The notes under the pieces are model-generated. The model made no database searches. It saw nothing but the letters and a program-made list of their open reading frames with translations, and was not told the DNA's origin. The position numbers and the translations under genes were made by a program. Shown piece after piece: positions 50,174 to 59,183 of a stretch of DNA of 64,000 bases. This DNA is from LMUY01 sp964245075 (GTDB lineage Bacteria; Pseudomonadota; Alphaproteobacteria; Acetobacterales; Acetobacteraceae), in contig CAXTLC010000012.1 of NCBI GenBank assembly GCA_964245075.1, positions 1 through 64,000 of the forward strand, in the 5' to 3' direction. Numbering within the stretch: position 1 is the stretch's first letter; each line of letters starts with the position of its first letter.

Positions 50174-53016
50174 CAGTCGGCTGCGTCCAATTGCGCCGAC
50201 ACGCGGGTGAGAGCGACGTCTTCGTCGAAGAACCGGGCCTGCCAGTCGGACATCCGGTTGGTTTTGCGGACCTGCACGGCGGTCACCTTGTACTCAGGGC
50301 AATTGGTCGCCCAGTCGGTGAAGTCGGTGGTGATCACGTTCGCCCCCGTCTTGGGGTGGTGGAACGTGGTATAGACCACGCCGGGCTGCATCCGCTCGCT
50401 GATCCGCGCATGAAGCGCCACGTCGCCCGAGCGGCTTTCCAGCCGCACCAGGTCGCCGTCCAGCACGCCGCGGCTTTCGGCGTCGGCCGGGTGGATCTCC
50501 AGCACGTCTTCCTCATGCCAGCGGCTGTTCTCGGTGCGCCGGGTCTGCGCGCCGACGTTGTACTGGGACAGGATGCGGCCGGTGGTGAGCAGCAACGGGA
50601 AGAGCGGACCGGTGCGCTCCTCGGTCGGGATGAACTCGGTGATCATGAACCGGCCCATGCCGCGGACGAAGCGGTCCACATGCATCATCGGCGTCCCGGC
50701 GGGCGCCGCGTCGTTGCACGGCCATTGCAGGGAGCCGAACTCGTCCAGCTTGGCGTAGGACACGCCTTTGAAGGTCGGCGTGGTGGCAGCGATCTCGTCC
50801 ATGATCTCCGACGGGTTCGCGTAGCTCATCGGGAAGCCGAGCGCGTTGGACAACGCCATCGTCGCTTCCCAATCGGCTAGCCCGCCCAAGGGCGGCATGA
50901 CCTTGCGAACGCGGCTGATGCGGCGCTCGGCGTTGGTGAACGTGCCGTCCTTCTCCAGGAAGGAGGACCCTGGCAGGAAGACGTGGGCGTATTTCGCGGT
51001 CTCGCACAGGAACAAGTCCTGGACCACCACGCACTCCATCGCGCGCAGCCCGGCAGTGACGTGCTGGGTGTCCGGATCGGACTGCGCGATGTCCTCGCCC
51101 TGGATGTAAAGGCCCTTGAAGCTGCCCTCCACCGCGTCATCCAGCATGTTGGGAATGCGGCGGCCCGGCTCACCGGTCAGGTGAACGCCCCACAGGTCCT
51201 CGTAGGTCTTGCGAACGTCGTCCTCGGAGACGTGGCGGTAGCCGGGGAACTCGTGCGGGAAGGAGCCCATGTCGCACGAGCCCTGCACGTTGTTCTGGCC
51301 ACGCAAAGGGTTCACGCCGGCGCCGGGGCGGCCGATGTTGCCGGTCGCCATGGCCAGGTTCGCCATCGCCATGACGGTGGTGGAACCTTGGCTGTGCTCC
51401 GTCACACCCAGCCCGTAGTAGATCGCCGCAGCGCCGCCCGTGGCATACAGCCGGGCAGCCGCCCGGACATCCTCCGCGCGGACGCCGGTCAGCGCCGCCG
51501 TGGCTTCCGGCGCGTTGCGCGGCTCCGCGATGAAGCGCGCCCAATGCTCGAATGCCGGCCCTTCGCAGCGCTCGCGCACGTAGTCAACGTCCACCAGGCC
51601 CTCGGTGACGACGACGTGCGCCATCGCGTTGATCAGCGCCACGTTGGTGCCGGGCTGCAACGGCAGGTGGTGCTCGGCCCGTATGTGCGGCGACTTGACC
51701 AGGTCGATGCGGCGCGGGTCGGCCACGATCAGCTTGGCGCCCTCGCGCAGCCGGCGCTTCATGCGCGAGGCGAACACCGGATGCCCGTCGGTCGGGTTGG
51801 CGCCGATCACCAGGATGACGTCGCTGTCCGCCACGGAGGCGAAATCCTGCGTGCCCGCGGAGGTGCCGAGCGTGGTCATCAGCCCGTACCCGGTCGGCGA
51901 GTGGCAGACCCGGGCGCAGGTGTCCACGTTGTTGTTGCCGAACGCGGCGCGCACCAGCTTCTGCACCAGGTACGTGTCCTCGTTGGTGCAGCGCGAGGAC
52001 GTGATGCCGCCGACGCTGTCCCGGCCGTACCTGGCCTGCAACCGCTTGAACTCGGACGCGGCGTGGCCGATCGCCTCGGCCCAGGTCACTTCCCGCCACG
52101 GGTCGGTGATGGCGGCGCGGATCATCGGCTTGGTGATGCGATCCTTGTGCGTGGCGTAGCCGAAGGCGAAGCGGCCCTTCACGCAGGAATGCCCCTCGTT
52201 GGCGTCGCCGTCCTTGTAGGGCGTCATGCGCACCACGGTGGTGCCCTGCATCTCCGCCTTGAACGAGCAGCCCACGCCGCAATACGCGCAGGTCGTGACC
52301 ACCGAATGCTCGGGCTGGCCCATGGCGATGACGCTCTTCTCGGTCAGCGTCGCCGTCGGGCAGGCCTGCACGCACGCGCCGCAAGACACGCATTCGCTGC
52401 CCATGAAGTCCGTCGGGCCGGGCACGATGCGGCTGTCGAAGCCGCGGCCCTCGACCGTGAGCGCGAACGTGCCCTGCACTTCCTCGCACGCGCGCACGCA
52501 GCGGTTGCAGACGATGCACTTCGACGTGTCGAAGGTGAAGTACGGGTTGCTCTCGTCCTTCGCCAGGCCGAGGTGGCTCTCCCCCTCCAAGCCGTAGCGC
52601 ACCTCCCGCAGGCCGACCGCGCCGGCTACGTCCTGCAACTCGCAATCGCCGTTGGCGGCGCAGGTGAGGCAGTCGAGCGGGTGGTCGGAGATGTACAGCT
52701 CCATCACGCCGCGGCGCAGCTTGGCCAGGGCCGGGGTCTGGGTGGTCACCACCATCCCATCCTCGGCCGGCGTGGTGCAGGACGCGGGCGTGTCGCGGCG
52801 CCCGGCGATCTCCACCAGGCACATGCGGCAGGAACCGAACGGCTCCAGGCTGTCGGTCGCGCACAGCTTGGGGATCTTGGTGCCCAGCGCCATGGCGGCG
52901 GCCATGACGGACGTGCCGGCCGGCACGCTGACTTCCTGCCCGTCGATCGACAGCGTCACGGTCCGCTCGCTCAGGCGGATCGGAGTGCCGTAGTCGAGTT
53001 CCTTGATGAGGCCCAT
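50173..53016 (-). CDS. fdsA: Formate dehydrogenase alpha subunit FdsA
   Basis: FdsA (947 aa) is the molybdopterin catalytic subunit that oxidises formate. From the N-terminus: a 2Fe-2S domain (EPFGSCRMCLVEIAG), the HPLDCLTCAANGDCEL 4Fe-4S site, two ferredoxin clusters (CIVCNRCVRACEE, CVSCGACVQACPTATL), and another 4Fe-4S site CAYCGVGCSF. The molybdopterin domain carries the Mo-ligating Cys in DTCARVCHSPTGYG. The C-terminal bis-MGD dinucleotide-binding domain ends SDWQARFFDEDVALTRV. I start at ATG 53016; the frame extends upstream antisense to nothing coding. Confidence 0.97.
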   Translation of the reverse strand: MGLIKELDYGTPIRLSERTVTLSIDGQEVSVPAGTSVMAAAMALGTKIPKLCATDSLEPFGSCRMCLVEIAGRRDTPASCTTPAEDGMVVTTQTPALAKLRRGVMELYISDHPLDCLTCAANGDCELQDVAGAVGLREVRYGLEGESHLGLAKDESNPYFTFDTSKCIVCNRCVRACEEVQGTFALTVEGRGFDSRIVPGPTDFMGSECVSCGACVQACPTATLTEKSVIAMGQPEHSVVTTCAYCGVGCSFKAEMQGTTVVRMTPYKDGDANEGHSCVKGRFAFGYATHKDRITKPMIRAAITDPWREVTWAEAIGHAASEFKRLQARYGRDSVGGITSSRCTNEDTYLVQKLVRAAFGNNNVDTCARVCHSPTGYGLMTTLGTSAGTQDFASVADSDVILVIGANPTDGHPVFASRMKRRLREGAKLIVADPRRIDLVKSPHIRAEHHLPLQPGTNVALINAMAHVVVTEGLVDVDYVRERCEGPAFEHWARFIAEPRNAPEATAALTGVRAEDVRAAARLYATGGAAAIYYGLGVTEHSQGSTTVMAMANLAMATGNIGRPGAGVNPLRGQNNVQGSCDMGSFPHEFPGYRHVSEDDVRKTYEDLWGVHLTGEPGRRIPNMLDDAVEGSFKGLYIQGEDIAQSDPDTQHVTAGLRAMECVVVQDLFLCETAKYAHVFLPGSSFLEKDGTFTNAERRISRVRKVMPPLGGLADWEATMALSNALGFPMSYANPSEIMDEIAATTPTFKGVSYAKLDEFGSLQWPCNDAAPAGTPMMHVDRFVRGMGRFMITEFIPTEERTGPLFPLLLTTGRILSQYNVGAQTRRTENSRWHEEDVLEIHPADAESRGVLDGDLVRLESRSGDVALHARISERMQPGVVYTTFHHPKTGANVITTDFTDWATNCPEYKVTAVQVRKTNRMSDWQARFFDEDVALTRVSAQLDAAD

Positions 53017-53027
53017 CGTGTCGGCTC

Positions 53028-54584
53028 CTACTCGGCCGCGACCGGCACGGCGGCCGGGCGGTCGAAATCCTCGGGAAAATGGGTGAACGCGGACATCACC
53101 GGCATCGGGGTCAGCCCGCCCATGGCGCACAGCGAGCCGTCCGCCATCACCGTGCACAGATCCTGCAACAGCGCCGTGTTCTTCCCGCGCTGCACGCCGG
53201 CGACGATGCGGTCCATCACCTCCATCCCGCGCACGGCGCCGATGCGGCAGGGGGTGCACTTGCCGCAGCTCTCGTGGGCGCAGAACTCGAACGCGAAGCG
53301 GGCCTGGGCGGCGAGGTCCACCGTGTCGTCGAACACCACCACGCCGCCATGGCCGATCAAGCCCTTGGCTGCGGCAAAGGCCTCGTAGTCGAGCGGCGTG
53401 TCCATCAGGCTGGCCGGGAAATACGCGCCGAGCGGCCCGCCTACCTGAACCGCGCGCACCGGACGGCCCGTGGCGGTGCCGCCGCCGTACTCCTCCACGA
53501 TCTCCCGCAGGGTGACACCGAACGGCACCTCGATCAGTCCGCCGCGGCGGACGTTGCCGGCAAGCTGCACGGCCAGGGTGCCGAGCGAGCGGCCGGTGCC
53601 GTACTCGGCATAGGCCTTGCCGCCTTCCGCCATGATGAACGGCACCGAGGCGAGCGAGAGCACGTTGTTCACCACGGTCGGCTTGCCGAACAGCCCTTCG
53701 ATCGCCGGCAGCGGCGGCTTGGCGCGCACCATGCCGCGCTTGCCCTCCAACGAGTCGAGCAGGGAGGTCTCTTCCCCGCAGATATACGCGCCGGCGCCGA
53801 GCCGGACCTCCAAGGTGAATGCCCGGCCGGAGCCGCAAACGTCCGCGCCCAGGCAGCCCGCCGCTTCCGCCGCCGCGATCGCCCGCTGCATCGTGCGAAA
53901 GGCATGCGGATACTCGGACCGGCAGTAGATGAAGCCCTTGGTCGCATCGACCGCCACCGCGGCGATCGTCATGCCCTCGATCAGGCTGAGTGGATCGCCC
54001 TCCATCAGCATGCGGTCCGCGAAGGTGCCGCTGTCACCCTCGTCCGCGTTGCAAACGACGTAGCGCTGCTCGGCCGGAGCCAGGCGCACCGTGTTCCACT
54101 TGATGCCGGTCGGGAACCCTGCGCCGCCGCGGCCGCGCAAGCCGGACAGCTTGATCTCATCCACGATGGCGGTGCCGTCCATGGCCAGGGCGCGGTCCAA
54201 CCCGGCATAGCCGCCATGGGCGCGGTAGTCCTCCACGGAGAGCGGGTCCACCACGCCACACCGGCCGAAGGTCAGCCGGGCCTGCTTGGCTTGCCAGGGG
54301 TGTTCCTCCGGCTTGCCGATCGCCAGCGCGTGCGCACCGCCTTCCAGCAGCCCGGCCTCGAACAGGCCGGGCACGTCCGCCGGGGTGACGGGGCCGTAGC
54401 CGACACGGCCGGCCGCGGTCTGAACCTCGAGGAGCGGCTCCAGGAACACCATCCCGCGGCTGCCGACGCGGACGATCTCCACCGCGGCGCCACGCCGGGC
54501 AGCCTCGGATTGCAGGGCTGCAACGACGCGCTCGGCGCCGAGCGCCAGGGCGGCGGCGTCACAGGAAACGAACAGCCGGGTCAT
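53028..54584 (-). CDS. fdsB: Formate dehydrogenase beta subunit FdsB
   Basis: FdsB (518 aa) carries FMN and NAD and passes electrons from FdsA to NAD+. An N-terminal thioredoxin-like ferredoxin part is fused to a NuoF-like domain with SGLRGRGGAGFPTGIKW (FMN/NAD), YVVCNADEGDSGTFADR, GAYICGEETSLLDSLEGKRG, and the 4Fe-4S site CAHESCGKCTPCRIG. Coupled to fdsG by an ATGA overlap and 11 nt upstream of fdsA. Confidence 0.97.
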   Translation of the reverse strand: MTRLFVSCDAAALALGAERVVAALQSEAARRGAAVEIVRVGSRGMVFLEPLLEVQTAAGRVGYGPVTPADVPGLFEAGLLEGGAHALAIGKPEEHPWQAKQARLTFGRCGVVDPLSVEDYRAHGGYAGLDRALAMDGTAIVDEIKLSGLRGRGGAGFPTGIKWNTVRLAPAEQRYVVCNADEGDSGTFADRMLMEGDPLSLIEGMTIAAVAVDATKGFIYCRSEYPHAFRTMQRAIAAAEAAGCLGADVCGSGRAFTLEVRLGAGAYICGEETSLLDSLEGKRGMVRAKPPLPAIEGLFGKPTVVNNVLSLASVPFIMAEGGKAYAEYGTGRSLGTLAVQLAGNVRRGGLIEVPFGVTLREIVEEYGGGTATGRPVRAVQVGGPLGAYFPASLMDTPLDYEAFAAAKGLIGHGGVVVFDDTVDLAAQARFAFEFCAHESCGKCTPCRIGAVRGMEVMDRIVAGVQRGKNTALLQDLCTVMADGSLCAMGGLTPMPVMSAFTHFPEDFDRPAAVPVAAE

Positions 54585-55093
54585 GCGCGCGCCTCCATCA
54601 CCAGTTCGTCGAGCATCTCGCTGTTCACGCGGGCCAGCGGCTCGCCATCATAAAGCACGGCCGGCGCGCAAGCGCAGAGGCCGAGGCAGAACGTCGGCTC
54701 CACCGTCAGCCGGCCGTCGGCGGTTTTGCCGCCCCAGGAAAGGCCGAGCCGCTTCAGCAGGTCCGTGGCCATGACGGCGGCGCCCATTGCCTGGCACGCC
54801 TCGGCCCGGCATATCCGGAGCACGTGCTCCCCGGCCGGTTCGCGCCGGAAATCGTGGTAGAACGAGATCACGCCGAAAACCTCGGCCCGCGAGATGTTCA
54901 GCGCGGAGGCGATCATCGGTTCCACCTCGGGCGGCACGCAGCCGAACTCGGCCTGCAAGGCGTGCAGCAATGGCAGCATCGCCCCTTCCATGTTCCGATG
55001 CGCCTCGATGATGACGGCGGCACGCGCTGCGCCAGGCCAGAGCGCGCGGTCGTCGCGCACAACCGAGACGGGGGTGTTGAAGCGCTTGGTCAT
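54581..55093 (-). CDS. fdsG: Formate dehydrogenase gamma subunit FdsG
   Basis: FdsG (170 aa) is a NuoE-like 2Fe-2S subunit. Cysteines are in CRAEACQAMG and FCLGLCACAPAV, the usual C-x4-C ... C-x3-C pattern. LPLLHALQAEFGCVPPEVEPMIA and VFGVISFYHDFR are family blocks. It is the first gene of the fdsGBAD operon, 135 bp downstream of the oxalate decarboxylase gene, with a strong hairpin between them. Confidence 0.95.
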   Translation of the reverse strand: MTKRFNTPVSVVRDDRALWPGAARAAVIIEAHRNMEGAMLPLLHALQAEFGCVPPEVEPMIASALNISRAEVFGVISFYHDFRREPAGEHVLRICRAEACQAMGAAVMATDLLKRLGLSWGGKTADGRLTVEPTFCLGLCACAPAVLYDGEPLARVNSEMLDELVMEARA

Positions 55094-55191
55094 GCAGGTT
55101 GCAGTCTCATGATAGAGAAGTTGTGCGGGTAATCCGGATCAACAAGCCTGCCCGACAAGTGCCGTGATCGCAAAATCCTATTGCTGGGCAG

Positions 55192-55223
55192 GGCGTGCCG
55201 GGGACGAGCCTCCCCGGCACGCC
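55192..55223. terminator. Strong hairpin between oxdC and fdsG
   Basis: GGCGTGCCGGGG (55192-55203), an 8-nt loop, and CCCCGGCACGCC (55212-55223) form a perfect 12-bp stem just after the oxdC stop. No U-tract follows on the minus strand, so it may be an attenuator or mRNA stabiliser rather than a full stop between the oxalate and formate genes. Confidence 0.6.
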
Positions 55224-55228
55224 AGCCT

Positions 55229-56428
55229 TCATGCCTGCTGGATCTTCTCCAACGTACTGGCGGGCACGCCAGCTATGTTGTTGGAGAGAAGGTATTTCGG
55301 CGCCGTTTGCATCCAGTGCTTGAGCGTGATTTCCTCGAACTTGCCGGCATCCCAGGTTTGGACGATCTCCAGATCCTCGTTGCCCGTGTTGAGGATGCCG
55401 TGGCCGTAGCCGGCCGGGATGTAGGCGGAGTCGCCGGCCTTGACCTCGGCCATCTTGCCGCGCCCGCCCGATCCGAACATCGCCACTTGGCCGTTGCCCT
55501 TCAGGTAGAAGTGGAACTCGTTGGCGTTGGGATTCCAGTGCAGCTCCTTCATCTGGCCAGGCTTGATCACCATCAGGCCGCCTGACATCGTCGTGGAGAT
55601 CGGCCACTCGTCAACCGTCGCGAGGCTGAAGCTGCCGCCGTCGAAATCCCGCCGCGCCCGAATGTCCTTCGTCAGGCTGAACTTGTGGGTCGACTCCTTC
55701 GGCCAGGGGGCATCGAGGGCTTGCGACACCGGGATCACGGGGCCGGATTGTATGTAGGTCTCACCCCTGGGAAAGGCGTCGAAGGCGTCCTTGGAAAGGC
55801 CGAAGTTCTCCGCCAGCATGGTCTTGGGCGTGAGATCGATCCAGTCGGTGATCGAGAACGTGCCATGCTCGGAGAAGGCGCCGTTGTTGAACGACAGGAT
55901 GAAGTGGCAAGGCTCGTCGCCAATCGTCTGGATCGCGTGGCCGTGGCCCTTGGGAAAGAACCACAGATCGCCCGGGACGTAGTTGTTGACCTCGGTCTGT
56001 CCCGACGGGTCGAGCACCACTGTCTGGCAGCGGCCGCCGATGACGTAGGCCCATTCGGCCGCGATGGCGTGCCAATGCAACTCGCGCGAAGCGCCCGGGT
56101 CCAGGAACATGTGGACGCCGGCAAGGCCCTTCATGATCGGAAGCTGATGCTCGGTCGATTCCTTGGCCCACCCGCCAGAGGTGATCTTCGGCGCCGATCC
56201 GTCGAGCGAGCGGGTGAACGCGGGCATCTCTCCCACATCCTCTGGATCATGGTAGGCGACGGTGGCTCCTGGCGGCAATTGTGAGACCTGCCGTCCGAAA
56301 CCCCCTTGCCCGGGCTGCCCATGGTCCGTTTTGGCCGCCTCGGCAGCCCCGGCGGCTTGGGACAGGGCAACCAGGCCGCCCATTCCCAGCGCCGCGGTCC
56401 CCATGAAATTCCGCCTGCTATTGTCCAT
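55229..56428 (-). CDS. oxdC: Tat-exported bicupin oxalate decarboxylase
   Basis: A 399-residue bicupin that should convert oxalate to formate and CO2 with manganese. The N-terminus MDNSRRNFMGTAALGMGG is a twin-arginine signal. Cupin 1 has RELHWHAIAAEW (His118, His120, Glu125) and a His in FPKGHGHAIQ (about 164). The active-site lid GAFSEHGTFSITDW keeps the Glu (187) that distinguishes decarboxylase from oxidase in this family. Cupin 2 has KELHWNPNANEFHFYL, with Asn299 replacing the second metal His, plus YIPAGYGHGI. Start 56428 has AAAGGA upstream. Operon partner of the antiporter, 17 bp away. Confidence 0.9.
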   Translation of the reverse strand: MDNSRRNFMGTAALGMGGLVALSQAAGAAEAAKTDHGQPGQGGFGRQVSQLPPGATVAYHDPEDVGEMPAFTRSLDGSAPKITSGGWAKESTEHQLPIMKGLAGVHMFLDPGASRELHWHAIAAEWAYVIGGRCQTVVLDPSGQTEVNNYVPGDLWFFPKGHGHAIQTIGDEPCHFILSFNNGAFSEHGTFSITDWIDLTPKTMLAENFGLSKDAFDAFPRGETYIQSGPVIPVSQALDAPWPKESTHKFSLTKDIRARRDFDGGSFSLATVDEWPISTTMSGGLMVIKPGQMKELHWNPNANEFHFYLKGNGQVAMFGSGGRGKMAEVKAGDSAYIPAGYGHGILNTGNEDLEIVQTWDAGKFEEITLKHWMQTAPKYLLSNNIAGVPASTLEKIQQA

Positions 56429-56445
56429 TGTTCTTTCCTTTCTGT

Positions 56446-58020
56446 TCAAAACAGCCCCCCAACCTTGGACAGCGTCATGTAAAGGCCCCACGCGATCGGC
56501 AGCAACACACAGAGCCAGGCTGCCGCAACCCCTGCCGTCAAGCCGCCGAGGCCGATGCCGTACGATCCTCCAACGGACACGGCGGCGCGCGTATCCTGCA
56601 CGCCCGCCAGCTCGTCCGGAGTCATGAACCAGCGCGGCGCCAAGGGGCGGATGAACAGGTTGGCGACAAAGCCCACCGCCAGCAGCCCGGCCATGACGTA
56701 GAGCGTCTGGTCATACACGTTCTCTTTCGCGACGCCCGCCCGCGACGCGCGCTGGCTGATGTAGCTGACCAGCACCGGGCCGAGCACGCCTGCGGTGGAC
56801 CAGGCCGTCAGCAGCCGGCCGTGGATGGCGCCCACGAACTGCGTCCCGAACACGTCGGCCAAGTAGGCCGGCACGGTCGCGAAGCCGCCGCCATACATCG
56901 ACAGGATCACGCAGCAGAACACGACGAACAGCGCCTTCTGCCCGGTGTGCGCGGTCCACGGGGCCGCAAGGTACAACGCGATGCCGACGACGAAGAAGAT
57001 GAAATAGGTCGTCTTGCGGCCGAGCTTGTCGGAGGCCGAGGCCCAGAAGAACCGCCCGGCGATGTTGAACACCGACAGCAGCCCGACGAAGCCGGCTGCC
57101 ACCGCCGCCGGGGCGGCAAACAGTTGTTGCAGCATCGGCGAGGCGACGCTCAGCACCCCGATCCCGGCGCTGACGTTCATCAGCAGCACCAGCCAGATCA
57201 GCCAGAACTGCGGCATCTTCCAGGCGCGGTTGAGGTGGACATGGCCCGAAGCGGCGAACTTGCGCGTGACCACCGGCTGCACCCAGCTTTCCGGCTTCCA
57301 GGCCGCAGGCGGGATACGGTAGGCGAAGCTGCCGGCCATCATGAAAACGAAGTAAACCGCGGCCAGCACCAGGAAGGTCTGCCAAACACCAGGCCCGCTT
57401 CCATCCTTGAACTGCGCCATCAGCAAGGCCGCGAGCGGGGCGCCGATCATCGCGCCGCCGCCGAAGCCCATGATGGCCATTCCCGTCGCCATGCCGCGCC
57501 GGTCCGGAAACCACTTCACCAGAGTGGAAACGGGAGAGATGTAGCCGATGCCGAGCCCAACCCCGCCGAGCGCCCCCATGCCGAGCCACAGGATCCACAA
57601 CTGGTGCGCCCACACGCCCAAGGCCGCCACCGCCAGCCCGGCAGTCCAGCACAGCGTCGCGACCACGCCGGCGCGCCGCGGGCCGACCCGCTCCAGCCAG
57701 CCGCCCCAGATAGCGGCCGAAGCGCCCAGGAACACGATGCCGAGCTCGAACCCGACAACCAGGTTCGGCACCGTCCAGTCGCACGTGGTGGCCGTCAGCA
57801 TTCGCAGCATGCCGGCATCCGCTGCGCAGGCCGTGCCAACCGTGTGGGTCAGCGGGAGCCAGAACACCGACATCCCGTAGATCATGCCGATGCACAGGTG
57901 GACCGCCAACGCGGCAGGCGGCACGAGCCACCGGTTGAAGCCGGGCCGGGCCACGATCCTCGCGCGGTCCAGCAAGGACGGCGCAGGACCGGCAGTCTCA
58001 TAGCTTGCGGTTATGCCCAT
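56446..58020 (-). CDS. oxlT: Oxalate/formate-family MFS antiporter (OxlT-like)
   Basis: A 524-residue major facilitator of the OFA (oxalate/formate antiporter) family with about 12 membrane helices. The N-terminal HLCIGMIYGMSVFWLPL segment and GMGALGGVGLGIGYISPVSTLVKWFPDRRGMATGMAIMGFGGGAMIG are family features, and an extended first periplasmic loop (THTVGTACAADAG) is present. In the family, oxalate is exchanged for formate. ATG 58020 is chosen because upstream residues are low-complexity. Directly upstream of oxdC. Confidence 0.88.
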   Translation of the reverse strand: MGITASYETAGPAPSLLDRARIVARPGFNRWLVPPAALAVHLCIGMIYGMSVFWLPLTHTVGTACAADAGMLRMLTATTCDWTVPNLVVGFELGIVFLGASAAIWGGWLERVGPRRAGVVATLCWTAGLAVAALGVWAHQLWILWLGMGALGGVGLGIGYISPVSTLVKWFPDRRGMATGMAIMGFGGGAMIGAPLAALLMAQFKDGSGPGVWQTFLVLAAVYFVFMMAGSFAYRIPPAAWKPESWVQPVVTRKFAASGHVHLNRAWKMPQFWLIWLVLLMNVSAGIGVLSVASPMLQQLFAAPAAVAAGFVGLLSVFNIAGRFFWASASDKLGRKTTYFIFFVVGIALYLAAPWTAHTGQKALFVVFCCVILSMYGGGFATVPAYLADVFGTQFVGAIHGRLLTAWSTAGVLGPVLVSYISQRASRAGVAKENVYDQTLYVMAGLLAVGFVANLFIRPLAPRWFMTPDELAGVQDTRAAVSVGGSYGIGLGGLTAGVAAAWLCVLLPIAWGLYMTLSKVGGLF

Positions 58021-58195
58021 GGCGAATGCAATCTCACAATGACGTCGCGGGGTTGAGCGGGCGAGCGGACTGGTCAAGGCAAGCAATCGTTGCCGCGGGA
58101 CGAGACATCCACACCCAATGGCCGCCAGCTATATTGCTCAAAACTGCGACGGTTTCCATTCCGCTGTTATTGTCGCGTCGATACCAATGCCGGAG

Positions 58196-58210
58196 GCACC
58201 ATTTTGGTGC
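58196..58210. promoter_or_regulatory. 15-bp palindrome between lysR and oxlT
   Basis: GCACCATTTTGGTGC is a perfect 6+3+6 palindrome, 37 bp beyond the lysR stop and about 175 bp before the oxlT start. The size fits a LysR-type binding site, but it could also act as a lysR terminator. The surrounding 226-bp spacer (58021-58246) shows nothing else definite. Confidence 0.4.
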
Positions 58211-58246
58211 AAGCGAGCAACATCGTGCTGCGATAGCAAAAACCGA

Positions 58247-59134
58247 TCAAACCGCCGGACGCGTCACCTGCGCCACGACATCGATCAAGGCGCGCAGCCG
58301 AGGCGAAAGAGGCTGCCGGTCCGGGACGACCAGCCCGACCTGGAACGCCGCGTCCGCGATGGGAATGGCCCGGAACGGCGCCACCCCGGCAAGCAAGTTG
58401 GCAACCTGCTCGGATACGACCGTGAACAGCTCCCCGTGGCGCACGTAGGCGAGCAGCGCGACCGTCGAGTCAGCCTCCACCATGCAGGGCACGGCTTCCG
58501 CGCTGGAAGGTCGCAGCAGACGGTCCAGTATGCGGCGGTTCTGCATGTCGGGCGTGAGCAGGCAGAGCGGGAGGGTGCTGACCTCGGCCCATGATATGCT
58601 TGAGCGCCGGGTCACCGGCGACCCGGCGCCGGTCAGCAGCCAATAGCGCTCGATGTACAACGGCAGCGACCGCAGCCGGCCGAGCGTTTCGTTGCCAAGA
58701 TAGGTTATCCCGGCCTCGACTTGCAGCCCGTCCAACTGATCCAGGATCTCGTTCGAGCTGCGCGACAGCACGGTGATCCGCACGCCGGGATGCAGCGCAC
58801 GGTAGGGCTGGGTGATGGTGGGCGAGTAAGGCAGCGCCGTCGGGATCACCGCCAAGCGCAGATCCCCGGACAGGCCGTGGCGGAAGGACCGCACCTCCTG
58901 CCGCATCGCCCGCGCATCCCCGACCAGGCGCCGCGCCCATTCGAGCACCCGCTCGCCTTCCGGGGTAAAGCCCTGGAAGCGTGAGCTGCGCCGGATGAGC
59001 ATGACCCCGAGCTGCTCTTCCAAGCTCTTGATCGCGGCCGACAAGGTGGGCTGGGCGACGCCGCATGCCTCCGCGGCACGGCGGAAATTGCGTTCCCGGG
59101 CGACCGCGATGAGGAACTCAAGCTTGTCGATCAT
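58247..59134 (-). CDS. LysR-family transcriptional regulator
   Basis: A 295-residue LysR regulator. The winged HTH is at 1-60 (LEFLIAVARERNFRRAAEACGVAQPTLSAAIKSLEEQLGV), followed by an effector domain (GDLRLAVIPTALPYSPTITQPY...). LysR proteins commonly sit beside fds operons; here the gene lies immediately upstream of oxlT on the same strand, so oxalate or formate responsiveness is a reasonable inference. ATG 59134; 49 bp downstream of the permease gene. Confidence 0.92.
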   Translation of the reverse strand: MIDKLEFLIAVARERNFRRAAEACGVAQPTLSAAIKSLEEQLGVMLIRRSSRFQGFTPEGERVLEWARRLVGDARAMRQEVRSFRHGLSGDLRLAVIPTALPYSPTITQPYRALHPGVRITVLSRSSNEILDQLDGLQVEAGITYLGNETLGRLRSLPLYIERYWLLTGAGSPVTRRSSISWAEVSTLPLCLLTPDMQNRRILDRLLRPSSAEAVPCMVEADSTVALLAYVRHGELFTVVSEQVANLLAGVAPFRAIPIADAAFQVGLVVPDRQPLSPRLRALIDVVAQVTRPAV

Positions 59135-59183
59135 CGCCTACGGTAAGGTCGCGCTCATCGCCCGCGACGCGATCGTGCGGCGG

